Shown: positions 38,001-46,511 of the stretch, piece after piece
How the letters are laid out: every line of letters starts with the position of its first letter
Numbering within the stretch: the first letter of the stretch is position 1
Source: Chelativorans sp. AA-79
GTDB lineage: Bacteria > Pseudomonadota > Alphaproteobacteria > Rhizobiales > Rhizobiaceae
DNA length: 64,000 nt
Direction: 5' to 3'
NCBI RefSeq assembly: GCF_029457495.1
Contig: NZ_CP120362.1
Span: 124,001 to 188,000 of the forward strand
Notes under the pieces: model-generated
Databases searched by the model: none
The model's input: the letters and a program-made list of their open reading frames with translations, nothing else
What the model was told of the DNA's origin: nothing
Made by a program: the position numbers and the translations under genes

Positions 38001-38270
38001 CTCGGGTCCGGCATGTTCGGCGTCAAGGGCCGCATCCAGCGCGAAGGCGACGTGGTGCACGTCGTGGCGCAGGAGATCACCGATCTCTCTGCCGAACTTG
38101 CGAGCGTCGGTGCGCGGGAGGCGGGATTTCCGGTGCCGCACGGGCGCGGCGACGAAGTCCATCACGGCTCACCCATGCCCGATCCTCGCGGACTTCCCAA
38201 AACGAGGAACCTGGTCGATCCCTATGGCCATATCGATGAGATCAGGGTGAAGACGCGGGATTTCCGCTAA
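35013..38270 (+). CDS. dnaE2: DnaE2, error-prone DNA polymerase III alpha-type subunit
   Basis: A 1,085-residue C-family polymerase responsible for SOS mutagenesis. PHP domain at the N-terminus ([18 protein letters not shown]); polymerase core with [20 protein letters not shown] and [20 protein letters not shown] carrying the catalytic aspartates; tandem HhH around [22 protein letters not shown] fold near [20 protein letters not shown]. The start at 35013 overlaps imuB by 4 bases; an upstream in-frame ATG at 34989 is unlikely. It is last in the imuA-imuB-dnaE2 operon and intact. Confidence 0.95.
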   Translation: MSGPRYAELQVTSHFSFLRGASSCEELFAQAAMMGIEALGIVDRNSLAGIVRAFEAARTTGVRLVAGCRLDLADGMSVLVYPTDRPAYARLCRLLSLGKKRAGKGKCHLEWPDLVAYGEGLIAILVPDIADETCALQLRRLRETFGDRAYLALTLRRRPNDQMRLWDLSNLAAQARVPTVVTNDVLFHEPGRQLMQDVVTAIRHNVTIDELGHRRERFADRYLKPPEEMHRLFDRYPEALARTMEIMDRCRFSLEELAYQYPEEKLYPELTPQQALEKLTWEGVAERYPEGLPDKVRANLNHELRLIEKLDYAPYFLTVTAIVRFARSKGILCQGRGSAANSAVCFVLGVTSVDPDRNDLLFERFVSEERREPPDIDVDFEHERREEVIQWVYETYGRERAALCSTVIRYRAKGALRDVGKALGLPEDLTKTLSSQVWGWSEGVEQKHAEGLNLNMGDRRLRLALELAHQLVGTPRHLSQHPGGFVLTRDRLDELVPIEPAAMEDRQVIEWDKDDIDVLKFMKVDVLALGMLSCMRRAFDLLAEHKDTKLDLVTIPAEDPRTYAMIRKADTLGTFQIESRAQMAMLPRIKPRTFYDLVIEVAIVRPGPIQGDMVHPYLRRREGKEDVTFPKPELEAVLGKTLGVPLFQEQAMRVAIECAGFTASEADQLRRAMATFKHTGGVSKFGEKLIEGMVANGYDRDFAERTVKQLEGFGSYGFPESHAASFALIAYASAWMKCWHPDVFCCALLNAQPMGFYAPAQIVRDAREHGVEVRPVCVNSSRWDCTLEPTDDESRFGVRLGLRMVKGLGNVEAARLVSCREDLPFASVDDLWRRAGIPAAALVELAEADAFRSALGLARREALWAIKALRDEPLPLFAAAATREAGIVPEQIEPAVSLRPMAAGREVVEDYSHTGLTLRQHPVSFLRADLSRRRIMTCAEAVASRDRRWVHVAGLVLVRQRPGSAKGVMFITLEDETAVANLVVWTKVFEKYRRVVLGSGMFGVKGRIQREGDVVHVVAQEITDLSAELASVGAREAGFPVPHGRGDEVHHGSPMPDPRGLPKTRNLVDPYGHIDEIRVKTRDFR

Positions 38271-38362
38271 CCAGCCTCGGGTTCGTGCGGTTTACTGGCG
38301 TATCGAGCACTGATCGTCCAGAATGCGCGGTGCAACAACAACGATAGGTTGGGGGGACTCAG

Positions 38363-38536
38363 TTGGAAGAACCGAGCTTGCCAAAGCGGCTTTACAAGTA
38401 TCGTGCCTTCAGCAGTCGAATCCTTGACATGTTGGTGGCCGACCAACTCTACTATGCAGATCCCAGTGACTTCAACGACCCGCTCGACAGCAGACCAAAC
38501 CTTGAAGCTGACATCACGCTGTATGAACTCGCCTAA
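38363..38536 (+). pseudogene. DUF2971-type N-terminal fragment
   Basis: A 57-residue frame from TTG behind GGGGGGAC: LPKRLYKYRAFSSRILDMLV then ADQLYYADPSDFNDPLDSRP. This is the characteristic start of DUF2971 proteins (lysine-tyrosine-arginine then FNDP-D), which are common in defence and phage-related islands but of unknown function. A stop follows at once and the remaining 200 or so residues of a normal member are absent. Confidence 0.6.
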
Positions 38537-38584
38537 GCCCTCGGCGTCAGCCACGTCGATCTGCTCGTGCCCGACGACGAGGTT

Positions 38585-38790
38585 TGAGCGGCACGCCCGC
38601 GAGGATCATGCTTCTCTTCGTGGTCGGTACGAGACCGCCAAAGGATGGGAGCGGCGGCGCGTCCGGGTCATCAAAATGCGTGGAACGCATTTCCGCGGCG
38701 GCTATCACGACCTCATCATTCGGCAGGGCGGGGTCCCGGTGCTTCCCCGCCTCGTCGACAGGAGCATCAGCGCGCCCACTAGCGGGCAGA
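38585..38790 (+). pseudogene. KaiC/RAD55-like ATPase C-terminal fragment
   Basis: The translation GRYETAKGWERRRVRVIKMR followed by GTHFRGGYHDLIIRQGGVPV and LPRLVDRS matches the C-terminal strand pattern of KaiC-like RecA-fold ATPases (VIKMRG-FRGGYHDF-I-GG-V-PRL). No nucleotide-binding part is present. It probably marks a deleted gene between dnaE2 and the PRC-barrel gene. The assignment rests on a short motif. Confidence 0.45.
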
Positions 38791-38810
38791 AAAGACTATT
38801 AATTCTGGTC

Positions 38811-39203
38811 CTAAGCGAGAGAGGGGGGGGGACGACAGCGAATTCTAGATTCCGAATTGCGGTGGTAATGACGCACCTGTTCGAGCCACCGCCAATCGTC
38901 CCAGTTCGGTTCGTCACCAGCCTTGAATCGCGGCGCATATTTCAACTGCTGTCGCGTGCGAGTGATTACAAAACCTTGTAAGTATGGGTTGTAATCCAGA
39001 TCGCCCCAAGGGAGCGGCATATAATCGCTTCTGAAGCCGGCGTATCTGCCGAACGACAGAATGGCGCATTCGAGCCTACCGTCGAACCTGCCAATTACGA
39101 CGTCATCGAGTCGCCCGATCAGTTCGCCTCCGTGATCATAGATAGTTGTACCGAGCACACTGGATGCTCGCACATTTTCTTGAGAAAGAGCGCTGGCATT
39201 CAT
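38811..39203 (-). CDS. PRC-barrel domain protein
   Basis: A 130-residue protein from ATG 39203, with GGGAGGA upstream. The PRC-barrel core is SSVLGTTIYDHGGELIGRLD, DVVIGRFDGRLECAILSFGR and DYMPLPWGDLDY. Small single-domain PRC-barrel proteins are abundant in alphaproteobacteria and are linked to stress, RNA processing and membrane complexes; the role here is unknown. The last residues (ESRIRCRPPPSLA) look like read-through into unrelated sequence, so the native C-terminus may be altered. Confidence 0.82.
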   Translation of the reverse strand: MNASALSQENVRASSVLGTTIYDHGGELIGRLDDVVIGRFDGRLECAILSFGRYAGFRSDYMPLPWGDLDYNPYLQGFVITRTRQQLKYAPRFKAGDEPNWDDWRWLEQVRHYHRNSESRIRCRPPPSLA

Positions 39204-39367
39204 TCTACATTCCTCCCAACTAGAGAACGTCAACAGCCTCGTTTCGTTCCGCAAAGTTAGACTTTAACCCGGCACGCGACCAGGTCCGACTTTGCTGCAG
39301 CCGCGATTAACGCGGGCAGACTACGCGCTATGTCATAGGTTTGTTGCCCTCCGCAAAGGAATGACCA

Positions 39368-40732
39368 ATGGCCGGAGAAGATAGTGGCGTGCGAAATCTC
39401 GATGAGGTCATCGAAGTGCTCCTGGCCAGCGGCGACGGCGAAGGCCTTTCCAGGCTTTTCAAGCCGCTACCCGCCAGCGATGCCTTACGCGAACTGCTGC
39501 GTCTTTCGCCCAGAGAGCGCAATTCCGTCCTCACCCTCCTTCCATCGAGCGAAGCCGCCAGGTTGATTGAGGAGGCCCCAAACGAAATGGCGGTCGAGCT
39601 CACAGAACGGCTCGACGCCAGCAAAGCCGCCGAGATACTCGAAGAGCTGGATTCGGATATCCAGGCGGACGTTATTGGGGAACTGGACCTGGAAGATACG
39701 AACGCCATCCTCGCTGAAATGGATGTGGAGGAGGCCGCGGACGTCCGTCAACTTGCTAGATACGACGACGACACCGCTGGCGGTCTCATGGTCTCAGAGG
39801 CCTTCACGTTTCTTCAGTCTGACACGGTCGGGGCGGTACTGCGCCGGTTCGTGAGCGAGGACGAGGATTTTGAGCGGTACCGCGGACAGCATCCTTACGT
39901 CGTGGATCATGAAGGACGGCCCGTCGGAGTCGTTTCGCTGCGAAGCCTGTGACTTCGCGACGCAGCGCCAGGCTGACGGAGATTATGACCACTCCGATTG
40001 CGGTTTCGGCATCGGCTTCTATTGATGTGCTTCAGGATCTATTCGATAAATATCCCTTTCTCGGCCTTACCAGTCATCGAGACCGATGGTCGGCTCGTCG
40101 GGGTTGTTGCACGAACCGCTGTGGATGTCGCTGCATTGGAGCGTGCGGAATCTGAAGGGTTGCGGCGCTACGGCATCGTCGGAGATGAGCTCAGGTCGAT
40201 GCCGCTGACGGTGCGCGCCCGACGTCGACTTGCCTGGCTCTCGGCAAATATCGTCTTGAACGTCATGGCGGCAAGCGTCATTTCGGCATATGAGGAAACA
40301 TTGGCCGCCGTTATCGCCATAGCAATTTTCCTGCCCATGGTTTCCGATATGAGCGGGTGCTCCGGAAACCAGGCCGTCGCCGTTACAATGAGAGAACTGT
40401 CGCTCGGTCTTGTTCGGTCAATCGACATGGTCCGGGTCTGGTTCAAGGAGGCGTCCGTCGGCCTTATCAACGGCGCAGCACTCGGCTTGCTGATTGGGAT
40501 CGTCGCGTGGGTTTGGAAGGGAAACGTTTATTTGGGGATCGTCATAGGGGTGGCGCTGGCGCTGAATACGCTCATTTCCGTCTCGATCGGCGGAGTGGTG
40601 CCGCTGCTGTTGAAGCGCATTGGACAAGATCCTGCGGTGGCGAGTAGCCCGTTGCTCACCACGATCACCGATATGGCGGGATTTTTCCTGGTTCTGAGCC
40701 TGGCAAGCGCGATGATGCCCTACCTGGTCTGA
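39368..40732 (+). pseudogene. mgtE: Magnesium transporter MgtE with two compensating frameshifts
   Basis: The N-terminal MgtE superhelical domain is intact (39368 to about 39760: LSPRERNSVLTLLPSSEAAR, LEELDSDIQADVIGELDLED). The CBS region starts normally (YDDDTAGGLMVSEAFTFLQS) but shifts frame near 39948, reads RSARLTEIMTTPIAVSASAS and LQDLFDKYPFLGL in the next frame, and shifts back near 40070 (LPVIETDGRLVGVV). The membrane domain follows in the first frame (AIFLPMVSDMSGCSGNQAVA, LISVSIGGVVPLLLKRIGQD). The summed length, about 455 residues, is normal. Stop codon TGA at 39950 breaks the gene as written. Two nearby opposite indels may be sequencing errors. Confidence 0.85.
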
Positions 40733-40957
40733 GGAGATCCATCATTGCGGCGATCGCCAGCACTGGTTTCGGCTATCCCGTTTCCCCAAGCGGATCGGCC
40801 GATCACCATTTCGTGGAACAATCTGACATGCAACGTGTTCATGTATCATAATGAAGGGGGAATCTCCTGAAGACTTCCGGAAGCACTCAGCTCTCTCGTA
40901 TGGAATCATTCAATCCAAGATTGTTTGCGACGGCGAGAGCAACGTTGTGGGGTTGCA

Positions 40958-41365
40958 ATGTCCGCTGGCGAGGACAAATCGAATACAATTCTAATCGCTG
41001 AGGACGAAGCCCTTGTCCGCATGGCCATAGCGGATCATGTGCGCAGTTGCGGCTTTAAGGTGCTCGAAGCGAGCTCTGCAGCCGCGGCTATCGCCGCTCT
41101 CAATTCCGATCCTTCGGTCAGGCTCGTCTTTTCCGATATTCAAATGCCCGGCGATATGAACGGCTTTAGCCTTGCGGCGTGGATACGCGAGCACTTTCCT
41201 GCCGTCAAAATCATACTTACCTCCGGATTCTACGACGGCATGGAGAACGCTGCAGCGCTTTGCGACGAGGGGCCACTTCCCAAGCCTTATGACGAGGGCT
41301 TTGTTGTTGAACGTATCCGCTATTGGCTGGGCCCTGAGCAGCAGCAGCGCGAGATTCGGGTGTGA
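40958..41365 (+). CDS. Single-domain response regulator
   Basis: A 135-residue receiver domain without an output domain, from ATG 40958. Acidic pocket in ILIAEDEALVRMAIADHVRS, phosphoacceptor Asp in LVFSDIQMPGDMNGF, the Thr/Ser switch in IILTSGFYDG and conserved Lys in PLPKPYD. Such stand-alone receivers relay phosphate in hybrid histidine-kinase systems. The histidine-kinase remnant that follows on the opposite strand is probably its former partner. Confidence 0.88.
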   Translation: MSAGEDKSNTILIAEDEALVRMAIADHVRSCGFKVLEASSAAAAIAALNSDPSVRLVFSDIQMPGDMNGFSLAAWIREHFPAVKIILTSGFYDGMENAAALCDEGPLPKPYDEGFVVERIRYWLGPEQQQREIRV

Positions 41366-41410
41366 GGCGGAGCGGGCGGTAAAACTGCTGCCGCATTTCC
41401 CCATCGGATT

Positions 41411-41885
41411 TTAATCAGACGACCGGCGCCGCGAGGCTTCGCGTGGCAAGAAGAGATGCACGCTCGTCCCTTTGTCGACTTCGCTGACAATGTCGACATG
41501 CCCTCCTGACTGCGTGATGAAGCCGTAGACCTGGCTGAGACCAAGCCCGGTTCCCTGACCGTCGCCCTTTGTCGTAAAGAATGGGTCGAAGACGTGGGCC
41601 AGTACCTCCTTGCTCATCCCGCACCCGTTATCCGTGACAGTCACCCGAACGAAGGAGGTTTCTGGCACGTCGTCGTCGAGATCACCAGGATCGTTACTCG
41701 TCACTATCGTGAGAATGCCATTTCCCGCCATCGCGTCTCGCGCATTCATGGCGAGGTTGAGCACCGCCATTTCGAGCTGGTTGGCGTCTATGAAAATCCG
41801 GCCGAGCTCCGGCTGCAAAACCCTCCGAATCTTAATCCCTGGACCTAAGGTGCGTTCCAGAAGCGACGTGAGGGTTTCGATCATA
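41411..41885 (-). pseudogene. Sensor histidine kinase, C-terminal ATPase part only
   Basis: The fragment encodes LLERTLGPGIKIRRVLQPEL, the N box QLEMAVLNLAMNARDAMAGN, the G1 box VTDNGCGMSKEVLAHVFDPF and the G2 box GTGLGLSQVYGFITQSGGHV: a complete HATPase domain of the HWE/hybrid-type kinases. The phosphoacceptor histidine domain and all sensory domains are missing. The 5' side is replaced near 41885 by an ISAs1-type transposase start. Confidence 0.8.
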
Positions 41886-42040
41886 GTCATCGCAGTCGCA
41901 GATCGTGCCGCAGACCACCAGAAACAGCACTTCCGGTAAGGGATGAGCGACCCGCCATGGCTCACGCGGGTCCTGGAAAAATGCTCAAGAAGCAACTTCA
42001 GGCGCGGCTTCTCGAAACCTTCAAAGGCTGCAACGGTCAT
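41886..42040 (-). pseudogene. ISAs1-family transposase N-terminal fragment
   Basis: The minus strand reads FEGFEKPRLKLLLEHFSRTR and, after a frame change near 41975, DPREPWRVAHPLPEVLFLVV then CGTICDCDDYD. This is the start of ISAs1 (DDE_Tnp_1-associated) transposases, whose N-terminal domain has the form DPR-xx-R-xxHPL-E-L-IVVCG. It is fused to the kinase fragment, marking where a deletion ended. Confidence 0.7.
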
Positions 42041-42200
42041 GGCGGGCGCTCCGAATCAATGAAGCGCCCATGGAATCAGCCAATCCGCAATCCGCAAAGA
42101 GCGTTAACCCGCGTTCGAAGCCCTGGCCTGGCTCCGCATCTATTGCCCCTGCGCGCCACTTTTGATTACCATTGGTTGTTCAAACATTTGGAGGGAGATT

Positions 42201-42389
42201 ATGGCGGAAACATTCAAGGCTGGAGATGTTGTCCAGCTGAAGTCGGGAGGTCCAAAAATGACCGTTAACGATTCTGCAGCCTCGGGCTTGATCTTGTGCA
42301 ATTGGTTTAACCGTGACGGCGACGTTTGGACCCCGCAACACGCCGGATTCAAACCAGATCAATTGGTCGCGGTCGGGGCTGGTACGTGA
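42201..42389 (+). CDS. DUF2158 (YodC-like) small protein
   Basis: A 62-residue protein with a strong GGAGGGAG ribosome site. FKAGDVVQLKSGGPKMTVND and CNWFNRDGDVWTPQHAGFKP fit the DUF2158 family of small SH3-like beta proteins, named from E. coli YodC. Function unknown. It is complete and independent of the IS debris on both sides. Confidence 0.78.
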   Translation: MAETFKAGDVVQLKSGGPKMTVNDSAASGLILCNWFNRDGDVWTPQHAGFKPDQLVAVGAGT

Positions 42390-42439
42390 TCGCTGTCGCC
42401 CAATACGGGTGAGCCGGGACAAGCAGCGGTCGGTTTGGT

Positions 42440-42672
42440 CGACGAAGTGAGCTTGCGCTGTAGGCCTGCACCGCGGCAAGAGATTGCGCGATGTGGCCCT
42501 CGACGTGGAGGAATTCGAGCAGCGATCGCAGCCCCGTCACGGTCAGGCTTGCCGTGCCGCGGCTCAACTGAGGACAATGCATCACGACAAAGGCGAGGAT
42601 GTCGGCCGCCACTAAACCCGCAAGGTCCAATCGGCCGTCAGGGAAGACCAGAGGAAGTCTCGGCGCTGACAT
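42440..42672 (-). pseudogene. Tyrosine recombinase (integrase) core-binding fragment
   Basis: The minus strand encodes VFPDGRLDLAGLVAADILAF, VVMHCPQLSRGTASLTVTGL and RSLLEFLHVEGHIAQSLAA, the SAM-like N-terminal domain of XerC/D-type phage integrases. The frame then diverges and no catalytic Arg-His-Tyr domain follows. Its upstream neighbour is the IS701 element at 42.7 kb. Confidence 0.62.
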
Positions 42673-42723
42673 GCTTCCTACTATCTGTTAATGCCAGCTT
42701 CATCACTGGCAGATGCCATCTAG

Positions 42724-44214
42724 TCTTACTGTGTCATAAAACTGTTTTGGCAGCATGGACATCGTGGCAGCCGCCGCGCCAAGGCGTGGGCGAGCCTAAT
42801 CCTGATGGTGGCGATGGAGTTGGTGACGTGGCGTTCGGGGCGCAGCGGCGGCACCGCGGGGTCGATAATCTTCGGGTAGCGCAGGTGCCTTGAGGAGCGG
42901 CGCTGAGCGTGGGGCTGAGGGGGGAATCAGACTCCGTTCGGAGACCAGGAATCCGTAAGCGGCGATGGCGAGCGTGGCGTGGTGATGGAAGCCGCGCCAA
43001 CCTCGGCCCTCATAATGGCCAAGACCGATCTCCTGCTTGAGTTCCTGATAATCCCGTTCAATCCGCCATCGCAGCTTGGCCTGATCGACGAGAGTGGCGA
43101 GCCTGGTATCTTCCGGCAAGGTCGACAGCCAGTACTTGGCCGGCTCGACCTCGCCGTCCGGCCACTCGATCAGAAGCCATTCCTTGGCGCGCGGCTCAGA
43201 GCGCCAGTAGTCGCGATGGGCTGGGCGGACCAGGACGGTGGCAAAGCGTGAGGTAAGCGGCGCCTTGGAGCCCTCGCGCCAGGTGATCTGACGCCAGGCA
43301 TCCTCGGGCAGGGCTTGCGCCAGCTCCTTGGCCGAAACGGGCGTGTGCCCGGCCTGGCGCCGGACGCGTGAAGGTGGGCGGCCGTGGCCGCTCCACGGCT
43401 TGGGCGGCAGCGGCCCAGTGCCCGGCGACCACAAGCGGATCGAGGACTGGACTCCGGCGACATAGGTCAAGCCCATCTCCGTCAAGCCGGTGCGGAAAGC
43501 GGTGTCGTTGCCGTAACCGGCATCGGCCAGCACGACGCCCGGCGATATGTCGTTATCCAGCGCCGCCCGGATTTGGGTGAGCGCAATTTCGGGCTTGGTG
43601 CGGAAGACAACGTCCTCCGGCACGCCCGCCTTTTTCCGCCGATCGGGATCGTTGGCCCAGCTTTCCGGCAGATACAGTTGATAGGCGACCGGCAGGCTCG
43701 CCTGGTCGGTGGCAACCGACAGACTGACGGCGATCTGGCAGTTGTCCTGCTTGCCGAGCTGGCCGCAATACTGCCGCGCCACCCCCACCGAATGCTTCCC
43801 TTTCTTGGCAAAGCCGGTGTCGTCAACGATCCAGGCGCGGATCGGCGCCTGACGCTCCAGCGCCGGCAGCACTTCAGCCCGCACCACGGCGAGCACGGCA
43901 TCGTCCGACCAGTCCGCTTTCGCCACGAAATGATGCAGCGACTGGTGCGCCGCCTGCACACGTCCCGGCTCAATTCGGGCCGCCATCGGCTCGACGCTCT
44001 TGCGCTCACCGGGCAAAAGCAGCCCCGTGCAATAGGTCTTCAGCGGCGCCACCCGGTCAGCATGACCCAATGCCGAGGCGAGCGTCTCGACATAGGCTGC
44101 AAAACGCGATTCACTCGTTTCGATTCCCTCCTGGCGATCCATAGCTCCCTCCACTTGAAGCGCGAATCGCCATTGTCGCAATCAATCGTTAACGAAACTT
44201 ATGACACAGTAAGA
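42724..44214. mobile_element. IS701-family insertion sequence, apparently intact
   Basis: 1,491 bp bounded by perfect 16-bp inverted repeats (TCTTACTGTGTCATAA and its complement) and flanked on both sides by the 4-base direct repeat CTAG (42720-42723, 44215-44218). That is the target duplication expected for IS701 elements. One uninterrupted transposase gene lies inside. The clean duplication shows a recent simple insertion, unlike most mobile DNA nearby. Confidence 0.92.
42796..44142 (-). CDS. IS701-family transposase
   Basis: A DDE transposase of 448 residues from ATG 44142 behind GGAGGGAG. Core motifs are RAWIVDDTGFAKKGKHSVGV with the first aspartates, GVVLADAGYGND with the second, and LRWRIERDYQELKQEIGLGH with the glutamate (YREK-like block). 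A proline- and histidine-rich tail follows. No frameshift is seen, so the element may still be mobile. Confidence 0.92.
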   Translation of the reverse strand: MDRQEGIETSESRFAAYVETLASALGHADRVAPLKTYCTGLLLPGERKSVEPMAARIEPGRVQAAHQSLHHFVAKADWSDDAVLAVVRAEVLPALERQAPIRAWIVDDTGFAKKGKHSVGVARQYCGQLGKQDNCQIAVSLSVATDQASLPVAYQLYLPESWANDPDRRKKAGVPEDVVFRTKPEIALTQIRAALDNDISPGVVLADAGYGNDTAFRTGLTEMGLTYVAGVQSSIRLWSPGTGPLPPKPWSGHGRPPSRVRRQAGHTPVSAKELAQALPEDAWRQITWREGSKAPLTSRFATVLVRPAHRDYWRSEPRAKEWLLIEWPDGEVEPAKYWLSTLPEDTRLATLVDQAKLRWRIERDYQELKQEIGLGHYEGRGWRGFHHHATLAIAAYGFLVSERSLIPPSAPRSAPLLKAPALPEDYRPRGAAAAPRTPRHQLHRHHQD

Positions 44215-44270
44215 CTAGGAGCCTGTCCAGATAGCTCCGGCATAGGGGTGTTGGCTGAACGATAGCCGGT

Positions 44271-44940
44271 TCATGCCGCTCGGGCGAGCTTGGTGAGGTT
44301 GTGGGCGGTGCAGATCAGCGCCCATTCGGCTTTCACTTTCTCGATGCCGCGCAGCAGGAATTGCCTGAACCCTCTTGCCTGTTTGATCTGTCCGAACACC
44401 GGCTCGACGACTTGCTTTCTGAGCCTGTATCGGGTTCGTCGTCCCGCTCGCTTCAGCTTGTCCCGCATCGCCTGGACGAGCGGTCCGGTAATTTTGGGTC
44501 TGCCTTGGGCAGGGTGCTTGGCGCGCCCGGTAGCGAGGTAAGCGCCGACCTCGCGCTCGGCCAAGGCGGCAAGATTTGCCTCGCTGCAGTAACCGGCATC
44601 GGCTGAGGCTTCCTTTGGCTTGCGGCCGAGATTGTCCTTGATCCCGTCGATGAGCGGCACGAGTTGGTCCTGGTCGCTCATGCTGTGCGTCAGGCTCAGG
44701 GCCACGATGATCTGGGCCTGTGCATCGACAGCGGCCTGCGCATTGTAGCCCTGAATGTAACCGTCCTTGGTCTTCAAGATGCGGCTTTCCGGATCGGTGA
44801 AGTTGCGCTGCGCCTTGCCCTCAGGCTCCGTCTTCGGTGGCGCCGGCGTCTTGCCGTTCTTCTTGCGGCCCTCTGCCTTGCGCTGCTCCTCCGCCTTGTC
44901 CCGGCGGCGCATCTCTTCTTCGGCGGTGGCCTTGCCTGCG
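44271..44940 (-). pseudogene. IS1182-family transposase, C-terminal half
   Basis: About 213 residues reading QRNFTDPESRILKTKDGYIQ, GYNAQAAVDAQAQIIVALSL, EASADAGYCSEANLAALAER and KQVVEPVFGQIKQARGFRQF, the C-terminal part of IS1182/IS5-type transposases with the second Asp and catalytic Glu. The N-terminal half with the first Asp is gone at the junction with the IS3 fragment near 44940. The stop lies 53 bp from the IS701 duplication. Confidence 0.8.
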
Positions 44941-45748
44941 CCTCCATCCCAGTGGCTTCTATGCCTGGCTGAAGAACCCGCTGAGCAGGCGGGCGAAGGA
45001 AGACGTCCGCCAGACCGAGCTCATCCGCAAGGCCTGGAAGGACAGTGGCAGGGTCTACGGCTATCGCAAGCTTCATGATGATCTTCTGGATCAGGGCGAG
45101 ACGTGCTGTCCGAACCGCGTTGCGCGTCTCGCCAGTTTGGCAGGCATCAAGGCCCAGATCGGCTACAAGCGTCGGCCGGGCAGCCATGGCGGCAAGCCGT
45201 CACTGGTCGTCGATAACACGTTGGACCGACAGTTCGATGTGGATGCGCCGGACCGGATCTGGGTCACCGACATCACCTACATCAGAACACTGGAAGGCTT
45301 CGCCTATCTGGGTGTCATCATCGATCTCTATTCCCGGCGCGTCGTCGGTTGGTCGATGCAGAGCCGTCAGACGACGGACGTGGTCCTGCAGGCATTGCTG
45401 ATGGCGGTATGGAGACGGAAGCCGAAGAGCCGTGTGCTGATCCATTCGGACCAGGGTTCCCAGTTCACCAGCATGGACTGGGCGTCATTCCTCAGGGCTC
45501 ACAATCTGGAACACTCCATGAGCCGGCGTGGAAACTGCCACGACAACGCCGTCGCCGAAAGCTTCTTCAACCTGCTCAAGCGGGAGCGGATACGGCGCCG
45601 GACCTACAAGACCCGTGTCGAAGCCAGGCAGGATGTGTTCGACTACATCGAGATGTTCTACAACCCGAAGCGCAAGCATGTCAGGAACGGGATGCTGTCG
45701 CCCGTCGAGTTCGAACGGCAGCAGGAAATGAGAACCGAGGGCATCTAG
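44941..45748 (+). pseudogene. IS3-family transposase orfB, 5'-truncated
   Basis: An rve-core transposase of the IS51/IS407 branch: SGFYAWLKNPLSRRAKEDVR, GYRKLHDDLLDQGETCCPNR, the catalytic DRIWVTDITYIRTLEGFAYL (Asp), VLIHSDQGSQFTS (Asp) and CHDNAVAESFFNLLKRERIR (Glu). The DDE set is intact, but the N-terminus of orfB, all of orfA and the left end are missing. The right end joins a 2-hydroxyacid dehydrogenase gene, which it beheads. Confidence 0.85.
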
Positions 45749-45763
45749 AAAACTCGGGGCTAT

Positions 45764-46450
45764 TCAGCCGTCGATACCGAAGCCGCCGCCGAGCGATCGA
45801 TCAAGATCACCAACACCTCGCACGTGCTGGCGGACGACGTTGCGGACCTCGCACTCTGGCTGACAATGGGGTTGGTGCGGCGACTGTGCGAAGCAGATAG
45901 GTTCGTTCGAGAAGGTGCTCGGCAGAACACCAGCTTTCCGCTGACACGCTCCATGCGCGGACTGAAGACCGGCATTCTCGGTCTCGGTCACATCGGGGCA
46001 GCTTTAGCCGCAAGACTGGAGCTTCTTGGCGGCGAAATCGGGTATCACGGCAGGCGCAGGAAGCCCCAGGTCTCGTACCGATATTTTGATGATCTCGAAA
46101 GAATGGCAGAGTGGTGCCATGTCCTGGCTGTAAGCTGTCCGGCGACAAAAGAGACCGAAAACCTGGTGGGCGTCGGCGTCCTACGGGCGCTCGGAGGAAG
46201 CGGCATTCTGATCAATATTGCGCGGGGTTCGGTGGTCGAGGAACAAGCGCTGGTCTCCGCTCTTGGAGACTTCTTAATTGGTGGAGCAGGTCTGGATGTA
46301 TTTGCCAATGAACCGCACGTGCCTGATCTTCTTGCGGAGCACCCTCGCGTCATTACCCTGCCCCACATCGGCAGTGCCACCATTGAAACGCGTCATGCTA
46401 TGGGACAAGCAATGATCGGCGCTTTGCGTAGCCACTTCAGGCCAAGCTAG
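45764..46450 (+). pseudogene. D-2-hydroxyacid dehydrogenase, N-terminus removed by IS3
   Basis: The remaining 228 codons hold the whole nucleotide-binding domain of a GyaR/hydroxypyruvate-reductase-like enzyme: TGILGLGHIGAALAARLELL, catalytic Arg in INIARGSVV, Glu in DVFANEPHV and His in LPHIGSAT. The frame is open back to 45764, where IS3 sequence begins, so the first roughly 90 residues of the substrate-binding domain and the start codon are lost. It lies upstream of the FGE gene on the same strand. Confidence 0.82.
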
Positions 46451-46511
46451 GCTTGGCTTCCCGTCAGCCGTCGGGGCATTCTATCAATCGATCGTCCCAA
46501 TGGAGTTGCGG

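Noticed and set aside
42724..44218. IS701 as a source of the nearby deletions
   Set aside because: Its CTAG duplication and perfect ends show simple insertion; the deletions next to it have other borders.
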